Positions 6,216-11,134 of a stretch of DNA of 11,134 nt are shown in pieces. Origin of the DNA: an uncultured Streptococcus sp. (GTDB lineage: Bacteria > Bacillota > Bacilli > Lactobacillales > Streptococcaceae); contig CAJZGQ010000026.1 in NCBI GenBank assembly GCA_916048115.1, positions 1-11,134 of the forward strand, read 5' to 3'. Every line of letters begins with the position of its first letter. The first letter of the stretch is position 1. Position numbers and translations under genes: made by a program. Under the pieces are notes generated by a model. It was not told the origin of the DNA. It saw only the letters and a list, made by a program, of their open reading frames with translations, and made no database searches.

Positions 6216-7228
6216 ACAGTTTCCTTTTCATTTTTATTTTTTACAAGGAGGGGAACACGAATATCTACAGCCACTCCCTTTTGAGGACTCGTTCTTATTT
6301 TAATGGTCCCCGCCATGTCTTCTACACGTTCTTGAATATTTTTCAACCCATAACTCAATCGTTCCAATTTTTCCTGCTCAAAGCCGATTCCATCATCTAC
6401 CATCCGTAAATGAAGTTGTTTTCCTTCCTGATGCAAAAAGACATCCATTTGTTGAGCTCTAGCGTGTTTCAAGGTATTGCTGACAATTTCTTGGACGATT
6501 CGAAATAGATGTTCTTCCATATCTTTTGGAATGCTCACGTCATTATGATGGAAGACAACTGTTAGGTTACTCTTTTCCTTCAATTCTCTAAAAATCATCT
6601 CCATACCTTCTACCAAACTTTTTCCTTCCAATTCTGTAGGACGAAGATGTAAGAGCAAGACGCGTAAATCATTTTGGGCTGTCCCTAGAATATCTGACAC
6701 ACCATTTAGTTGCTGCTGGATCTGACTTTTCTCTAACTCAAGGGCCTGTGCTGCCACTCCAGATAAAATCATATTGGCTGCAAACAACTCTTGACTAACC
6801 GTGTCATGTAGATCACGCGCAATTCTCTTACGCTCGATTTCCACAATTTCTTCCTCATTTCGCATCACACGATTTTCACTTTTTTGTAAATTTTCTTCTA
6901 GTCGAAGCAATTTGCTGTCCAATAAATCTAACTGTTGATTCAATTCTTTGGGGGCAATTTCTTTTCGCTGTGAAGCAGTCAGGATAGATTCTACCTTTTG
7001 TTGTACTGCATGAACCGTTACAAATTGCGTGATTTTAATAATTAAGACAACCAAAGCCGTCAATGCAAGCGTCAGACTAAAAACCAAAAATAGGAATGAC
7101 TGAAGCAAGGAAAGATCTGAAAGAAGTTTGCCCCACTGAAAACCAACAAAATGGAAAATGGTATGACAAATGACCGCAACCACCATTAGGGAATAGAAAT
7201 ACAATAGGAGATAGTCTAATTTCTTCAT
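6212..7228 (-). CDS. liaS: LiaS (VraS-type) sensor histidine kinase
   Basis: This is a 338-residue membrane kinase that phosphorylates LiaR. Two transmembrane segments (about 7-28 and 44-66) bracket a very short extracytoplasmic loop, the intramembrane-sensing arrangement of the Lia/Vra family. A coiled-coil linker (about 75-132) leads to the HisKA_3 dimerisation helix, with the phospho-acceptor His141 in RIARDLHDTVSQ. The HATPase_c domain has N-box N251 (EIVSNTLKHA), DDGIGF at 278-283 and GLKNIQERV at 294-302. It overlaps both neighbours by 4 nt (ATGA with liaF and liaR), implying coupled, stoichiometric synthesis. In this family LiaF holds the kinase inactive in the absence of stress. Confidence 0.95.
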   Translation of the reverse strand: MKKLDYLLLYFYSLMVVAVICHTIFHFVGFQWGKLLSDLSLLQSFLFLVFSLTLALTALVVLIIKITQFVTVHAVQQKVESILTASQRKEIAPKELNQQLDLLDSKLLRLEENLQKSENRVMRNEEEIVEIERKRIARDLHDTVSQELFAANMILSGVAAQALELEKSQIQQQLNGVSDILGTAQNDLRVLLLHLRPTELEGKSLVEGMEMIFRELKEKSNLTVVFHHNDVSIPKDMEEHLFRIVQEIVSNTLKHARAQQMDVFLHQEGKQLHLRMVDDGIGFEQEKLERLSYGLKNIQERVEDMAGTIKIRTSPQKGVAVDIRVPLLVKNKNEKETV

Positions 7229-7920
7229 GCGCGAATCACCTCAACATCCCCAACAATACCAACTAACACAATTTTTACAGAACGGTGCGATCTCCGATAA
7301 TGTGCCGTTTCAATGTCTATGGTTTCATTCCTCATTTTACGGACAGGTAGATCCAAAAACTTCAGATCTCCATACAGGGTGTTAATTTGTAAATGCAATT
7401 CCAAATCAATCGGTAAGATAATTTTTGTATTTCCAAACCCTTTCCGAATGATCACTACATTGTCCCAATTGCAAATGGCTACCTCCTCTAAATGGAGGGT
7501 GTCATTCCCAAAAACTCGGATCACATTCAGATCTCGATACCCTCGACTTTGCTTTGAAAAATGTTGTAAATCACCAATCCATCGAGTTTTTTCCTGACGA
7601 ATTTTCGTATCCTCTTCAACATCAAACACAACTGCTTCATTTTCCTTATACATATAAGGGTAAGCAATCAATAAACCATAAACCACCGCAAATAAAATGG
7701 CTGCAATCACAAAAGGATTCAGCATCACGATAAAAAACAAGAGCACACTCAGCGCGATTAATAGAAAATTCGCTTTTTGTTTGCCAAAATAGTAGTACAT
7801 AAGAAGCAAAAAGAGAACCATTAAGACAACAAATCTGGAAAAATCGATTGATAAAATGGTGATCGCTGCTAATGTTAACAAAACAGCCTCAACGAAAATA
7901 AAAATTTGTATTTTCCACAT
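7225..7920 (-). CDS. liaF: LiaF, membrane inhibitor of LiaS
   Basis: This is a 231-residue membrane protein that negatively controls LiaS in Lia systems. The N-terminal half contains about four hydrophobic segments (approximately 7-25, 29-46, 52-68, 70-88). The C-terminal half is a soluble domain of the cell-wall-active-antibiotic-response type (about 125-231), with repeated short beta strands such as NVIRVFGNDTLHLEEV and VVIIRKGFGNTKIILP. The start ATG at 7920 has GAGG (7927-7930) 6 nt upstream. It is the first gene of liaFSR and is separated from stkP by a terminator, so the operon must have a promoter within 7921-8000. Confidence 0.92.
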   Translation of the reverse strand: MWKIQIFIFVEAVLLTLAAITILSIDFSRFVVLMVLFLLLMYYYFGKQKANFLLIALSVLLFFIVMLNPFVIAAILFAVVYGLLIAYPYMYKENEAVVFDVEEDTKIRQEKTRWIGDLQHFSKQSRGYRDLNVIRVFGNDTLHLEEVAICNWDNVVIIRKGFGNTKIILPIDLELHLQINTLYGDLKFLDLPVRKMRNETIDIETAHYRRSHRSVKIVLVGIVGDVEVIRA

Positions 7921-8036
7921 AGTCTACCTCATCTTTTCCTATTTTATCAAATTTTTCCTCATTTTACTTCCGTCTATGGTTGGATAAACGCATACAATCA
8001 AAAAGACTCAGAAATCCATCTGAGTCTTAGACTGAT
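7921..8036 (-). promoter_or_regulatory. liaFSR leader and probable promoter region
   Basis: This 116-base gap between the stkP stop and the liaF ATG holds the stkP terminator (8000-8028) and then an AT-rich stretch that must contain the lia promoter. Two TAAAAT hexamers on the minus strand (7941-7946 and 7961-7966) are candidate -10 elements, but neither has a convincing -35, as is common for activator-dependent promoters. The perfect inverted repeat AGTCT-T-AGACT at 8023-8033 is a candidate operator and is discussed in the findings. Which element is used cannot be decided from sequence alone. Confidence 0.45.
8000..8028 (-). terminator. Rho-independent terminator after stkP
   Basis: A perfect 9-bp stem (AAGACTCAG at 8003-8011, CTGAGTCTT at 8020-8028) with an 8-base loop is followed on the minus strand by five T. 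It sits 8 bases past the stkP stop and separates rsmB-phpP-stkP from liaFSR. The U tract is short, so some read-through into liaF is plausible. Confidence 0.8.
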
Positions 8037-9908
8037 TTATGAATCTCCACCAGTTGCACTACTGCTAGAACTTTCTGTATCTGATCGTTCAGCAGAAGAT
8101 GAACTAGATGTATCTGAACTTGATGAGGCTTTCGTACTTGAAGAAGCTGTCACTTTAGGCTCATATACCGTTAAAACAATTCGTGTTCGGTTAATATCCA
8201 CCGTACTCGAAACTTCTGGAGTTTGACTGACAATTTGACCTGCAGAAACAACTACCCCATCAGGGAGATGTTCTGTTTTTCTTAATTCGATATTGGCTTC
8301 TTTAATACCATAGATCTCAATCAAATTACTTCTAGCAAAATCATAAGTTGATCCAACATAGTTTGGCATTTCAATTGAAGTCGTTTCTTTCGCTACTTTC
8401 AAAACAATCTTTGTTTTTGAATTCAGAGAATATTGCTCTCCTGGAGCTGGAGTTTGTTCAAGAACTGTCCCTGCAGCATAATCGAAGGTCTCAACTTCTT
8501 CAATCGTGATCATTTTGCTTGATACTTTATAAGTATTTTTCAGATCTTCTTCTGCTTTTGCCCGTGTTTCACCCACGTAATTTGGCATTTCAAAGCTGTT
8601 TGGTCCTTTGGAAATAATCAAATCAATTCGACTTTGTTCTTTCTTTTGGGCTCCTGCATTTGGATTGGTTCGAATGACGTAGCCTTCTGCAACCGAATCA
8701 CTGTACTCTTCTTTCTCTTCACCGACTTGAAGGTCTTGTCCCTCAATAACCGCTCTAGCTTCGGCAATGGTTTTGCCGGAAACATCTGGAACTGTTTTAT
8801 TGGCTGGGCTCATATACAACAAAAAAGTAAAGGCTGCAAGAACTAGGGCAATGGCAACAAACAAGACCTTGTAGCGTGCCCGCAAGCGTCTTCTTGGCTT
8901 TTTACTTGGTGCCATTGCCTGCTGGTCAGATAATGGTCGATTAGGATCTACTGAACTGATTTCACTGCGTACCTCAGAGATTGGAACAGGAGCCGTCTTT
9001 GGAGTTGGACTCACTTTTGGAAGAGTCTTTGTATCAGCTTTCGATTGATCTTCAAAAACCAATTTTTTCTCATTTCTTCTCTCGTAGGACAAGCAACTTG
9101 AAAGGTCCACATACATCTCTGCCACTGATTTATAGCGATCCGTCAGTTTTTTAGCTGTCGCTTTGATCACCACATTTTCTAAAGCTTGTGGAACATTCTT
9201 ATTTTCTTCATGAATAGATGGGAGTGGCTTTTGAAAATGCTGCAAAGCAATTGTGACTGCACTATCTCCATCATAAGGAATGTGTCCTGTCAACATCTCA
9301 TAGAAAATGATCCCCATCGCGTAGATGTCACTTTGCACTGTAGCTTTTGAACCACGCGCCTGCTCAGGGGACAAATAATGAACCGACCCCAACATCGAGT
9401 TGGTCTGGGTCAAACTAGTCTCTGCGAAGGCCACTGCAATCCCAAAGTCTGAAACTTTTGCTGTTCCATCTGGTGTCAAGAGGACATTCTGTGGTTTTAA
9501 ATCTCTATGGATAATGCCACGTGTATGGGCAAGACGCATAGCTAGAAGGATCTGCCCCATCAAACGAACAGCTTCTTCATTTGATAAAGGAGCATTTTCT
9601 TTGATATAGCGTTTCAAGTCTAAACCTGCAACATATTCCATTGCAAGGTATTGTTGTCCTTCTTCTTCGCCAATGTCTGTAATCCGAACGATATTTGGAT
9701 GGTCCAGCTCTGCCATCGCCTTTGCTTCACGCTGAAAACGTGCAACTGCAATGGGATCCGTCTGGTAATTCGTACGCAGTACCTTGACTGCAACTTCTTC
9801 CCCATCTAAAATCAAATCACGCGCAAGATAAACATCTGCCATCCCGCCGCGTCCAATTTGTTGGATGATTTTATATCGCCCGGCAAAAATTTTGCCGATT
9901 TGAATCAT
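8037..9908 (-). CDS. stkP: StkP/PknB, PASTA-domain Ser/Thr protein kinase
   Basis: This is a 623-residue membrane kinase of cell division and wall synthesis. The cytosolic Hanks-type kinase domain (about 12-275) has a P-loop GRGGMADV (19-26), catalytic K42, E61, HRDLKPQN (134-141, D136) and DFG (154-156), with threonines 164, 167 and 169 in the activation loop. A juxtamembrane linker rich in Pro/Lys (about 285-345) precedes one transmembrane helix (347-366). Outside the cell are three PASTA repeats (about 371-435, 438-507, 511-583), expected to bind muropeptides or lipid II, and a C-terminal tail in which 19 of 37 residues are serine. Pneumococcal StkP has four PASTA repeats; three is normal for several other streptococci. 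The start overlaps the phpP stop by 4 nt (ATGA), and a terminator follows the stop. The name pknB is equally used. Confidence 0.96.
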   Translation of the reverse strand: MIQIGKIFAGRYKIIQQIGRGGMADVYLARDLILDGEEVAVKVLRTNYQTDPIAVARFQREAKAMAELDHPNIVRITDIGEEEGQQYLAMEYVAGLDLKRYIKENAPLSNEEAVRLMGQILLAMRLAHTRGIIHRDLKPQNVLLTPDGTAKVSDFGIAVAFAETSLTQTNSMLGSVHYLSPEQARGSKATVQSDIYAMGIIFYEMLTGHIPYDGDSAVTIALQHFQKPLPSIHEENKNVPQALENVVIKATAKKLTDRYKSVAEMYVDLSSCLSYERRNEKKLVFEDQSKADTKTLPKVSPTPKTAPVPISEVRSEISSVDPNRPLSDQQAMAPSKKPRRRLRARYKVLFVAIALVLAAFTFLLYMSPANKTVPDVSGKTIAEARAVIEGQDLQVGEEKEEYSDSVAEGYVIRTNPNAGAQKKEQSRIDLIISKGPNSFEMPNYVGETRAKAEEDLKNTYKVSSKMITIEEVETFDYAAGTVLEQTPAPGEQYSLNSKTKIVLKVAKETTSIEMPNYVGSTYDFARSNLIEIYGIKEANIELRKTEHLPDGVVVSAGQIVSQTPEVSSTVDINRTRIVLTVYEPKVTASSSTKASSSSDTSSSSSAERSDTESSSSSATGGDS

Positions 9909-10645
9909 GCTGCGTCCTCCTCAGTAAAGTGGAGCAGTACAACAGTGATATTATCCAAGCCTCCAGCATTGTTGGCAAAACGAATCAAGGTTTGAGCTTT
10001 TTCTTCCAGTGAAACATCACTCAAGACAATATCTCTGATTTCATCCGGGCCAATCATATTAGTTAAACCGTCACTATTGATCAAAATATAATCATCTGCT
10101 TCAACCGTCACCAAACCATAATCCGGCTCCAACTCATCTTTTTGGCCAATGGACTGAGTGATGATGTTACGTTGAGGATGATGGGCTGCTTCTTCCTCTG
10201 TGATTTGACCTGCTCGCAAAAGAGCATTTACAAGAGAATGATCACTGGTCAACTGCTGGTATTCGCCCTGACGAATGAGGCCAATCCGCGAATCTCCAAC
10301 ATGGGCATAAATCACTTGTCCTTCTACAAAAGCCAAAGCTTCCAGTGTCGTTCCCATTCCTTTGTGCTCATCATCTTGCCCAGCTAAATGGATCCGACGG
10401 TTCACAGCTTCTAAATGTTCTGCAAACCATTCCCGTACTTGATTAACCGTCTCGATCTCAGAAGAAACCCAAGCCGCACCTAGGTCTGTGACTGCCATTT
10501 CACTAGCAATATTTCCGGCACGGTGTCCTCCCATACCATCAGCAAGTAAAACCATAGATTTTCCTGCCTTGTTTTTATATTGATTTGCATAGTCTTGGTT
10601 ATTTGTCCGTCTTTGACCTACATCGGTTAAGATCGTCATATCCAT
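9905..10645 (-). CDS. phpP: PhpP, PP2C-family Ser/Thr phosphatase partner of StkP
   Basis: This 246-residue, metal-dependent cytosolic phosphatase dephosphorylates StkP and its targets. PP2C signatures are present in order: RTNNQD (13-18), DGMGGH (36-41, with D36 a metal ligand), GMGTT, HVGDSR, SDHS, NSDG with D192, and GGLDN with D231. The length equals that I recall for pneumococcal PhpP. The ATG at 10645 is chosen by N-terminal similarity. The only strong Shine-Dalgarno, AGGAGG at 10657-10662, is 11 nt away, slightly longer than ideal; a second ATG two codons later would be further still. It lies 21 bases after rsmB and overlaps stkP by 4 nt, the conserved order in streptococci. It is also called stp or pppL. 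Confidence 0.96.
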   Translation of the reverse strand: MDMTILTDVGQRRTNNQDYANQYKNKAGKSMVLLADGMGGHRAGNIASEMAVTDLGAAWVSSEIETVNQVREWFAEHLEAVNRRIHLAGQDDEHKGMGTTLEALAFVEGQVIYAHVGDSRIGLIRQGEYQQLTSDHSLVNALLRAGQITEEEAAHHPQRNIITQSIGQKDELEPDYGLVTVEADDYILINSDGLTNMIGPDEIRDIVLSDVSLEEKAQTLIRFANNAGGLDNITVVLLHFTEEDAA

Positions 10646-10656
10646 ACTGTCAGTTT

Positions 10657-10662
10657 CCTCCT
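10657..10662 (-). promoter_or_regulatory. Shine-Dalgarno of phpP
   Basis: A perfect AGGAGG lies in the 21-base gap between the rsmB stop and the phpP ATG, with 11 nt to the start codon. Nothing resembling a promoter fits in the gap, so phpP is probably translated from the rsmB transcript. Confidence 0.7.
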
Positions 10663-10666
10663 GATA

Positions 10667-11134
10667 TTATGAGATTCTCTTAAAACGACTGATAAAGAAG
10701 CCGTCACTTCCATATAATTCGGGTGTAATAAGGATACAATCATTTTTAAGAATATCTTTTCTTTCGTGATCCAATGGGACTTGTTCGAAATTTGGATGGT
10801 TTTTCAAAAATTGGTCCACCACTTCAAAATTCTCTTTGCCCATAATTGTACACGTACTGTACACTATTATACCACCTTTACGCACACTTTGACAAACACT
10901 ATCCAGAATGGCCAATTGAATAGCTTGTAAAGATACAAAATCTGCACTCTCTTTATTGTACTTGATATCAGGCTTTCTCCGTATCAAACCAATCCCTGAA
11001 CAAGGCGCATCCACCAAAATTTTATCGAAAGCATCAGGTCCAAATGTTTCAAAGACTTTTGTCGCATCTAACTTCTTTGTCAAAATTTTGTCCGCAACAT
11101 GGAGCCGATTAGCATTTTCTTGAATCAATTTGAG
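10667..11134 (-). CDS. rsmB: RsmB/SunL, 16S rRNA m5C967 methyltransferase (C-terminal part)
   Basis: This is the C-terminal 155 residues of a SAM-dependent rRNA (cytosine-5) methyltransferase; the frame is still open at the right edge of the window, so the N-terminal NusB-like RNA-binding domain and the first SAM motifs lie outside. A TTG at 11128 is internal and not a start. The visible part contains motif IV DAPCSGIGLIRRKPDIKY with its conserved PC cysteine and motif VI VYSTCTI with the catalytic TC cysteine. It ends with DGFFISRFKR, which is typical of the family C-terminus. In streptococci this gene follows fmt and precedes phpP-stkP; the downstream half of that order is seen here. Assignment to RsmB rather than the related RsmF rests on that neighbourhood. 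Confidence 0.9.
   Translation of the reverse strand, partial: LKLIQENANRLHVADKILTKKLDATKVFETFGPDAFDKILVDAPCSGIGLIRRKPDIKYNKESADFVSLQAIQLAILDSVCQSVRKGGIIVYSTCTIMGKENFEVVDQFLKNHPNFEQVPLDHERKDILKNDCILITPELYGSDGFFISRFKRIS

Noticed and set aside
1..11134. A new defence, mobile or otherwise undescribed system
   Set aside because: Every reading frame of real size belongs to a known streptococcal core family in its usual order. No direct-repeat arrays, transposase genes, attachment sites or orphan genes were found.

Overview
The window is a chromosomal piece of a Firmicute, almost certainly a streptococcus of the oral Sanguinis/Mitis type. The evidence is the low-to-moderate G+C, the comF competence pair, the stkP/phpP–liaFSR cluster, a Cof-type HAD/cyclophilin fusion protein and close agreement with remembered pneumococcal protein sequences. 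It is core genome: I see no insertion sequence, phage gene, CRISPR array, tRNA or rRNA. No stretch longer than about 120 bases lacks a gene.

Layout from left to right. Bases 1-25 are not biological: they match the 3' end of the Illumina TruSeq read-1 adapter, so this is a contig end with untrimmed adapter. Then come comFC (minus, TTG start, cut off at or just before its last residues) and comFA (minus), a DNA-uptake operon that overlaps by 4 nt and is preceded by a near-consensus SigX/ComX cin-box. Divergent from it is yigZ (plus), followed by a terminator and cysK (plus) with its own good sigma-A promoter. A bidirectional terminator at 3734-3772 separates cysK from everything to its right, which is transcribed on the minus strand.

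The minus-strand block, read in the direction of transcription, is: rsmB (16S rRNA m5C methyltransferase, 5' part outside the window), phpP (PP2C phosphatase), stkP (PASTA Ser/Thr kinase), terminator, liaF-liaS-liaR (cell-envelope stress three-component system), then an internal extended -10 promoter, the HAD-cyclophilin fusion gene, and an S1-domain RNA-binding protein (cvfD-like). phpP/stkP, liaF/liaS and liaS/liaR each overlap by 4 nt (ATGA), and the HAD-cyclophilin and S1 genes are 1 nt apart, so translation is probably coupled throughout.

Biologically the region joins cell-wall surveillance (StkP/PhpP and LiaFSR), a protein-folding/phosphatase fusion, an RNA-binding regulator, cysteine synthesis and competence DNA uptake. 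I do not see a clearly new system. The observations most worth checking are the short divergent comFA/yigZ intergenic region, where both genes appear to lack a leader and a Shine-Dalgarno, a possible LysR-type (CmbR-like) site that shares bases with the terminator upstream of cysK, and the adapter at the contig end. Three start codons are set here from Shine-Dalgarno or family length: comFA ATG at 1977, the HAD-cyclophilin GTG at 5538, and the S1 protein ATG at 4136.
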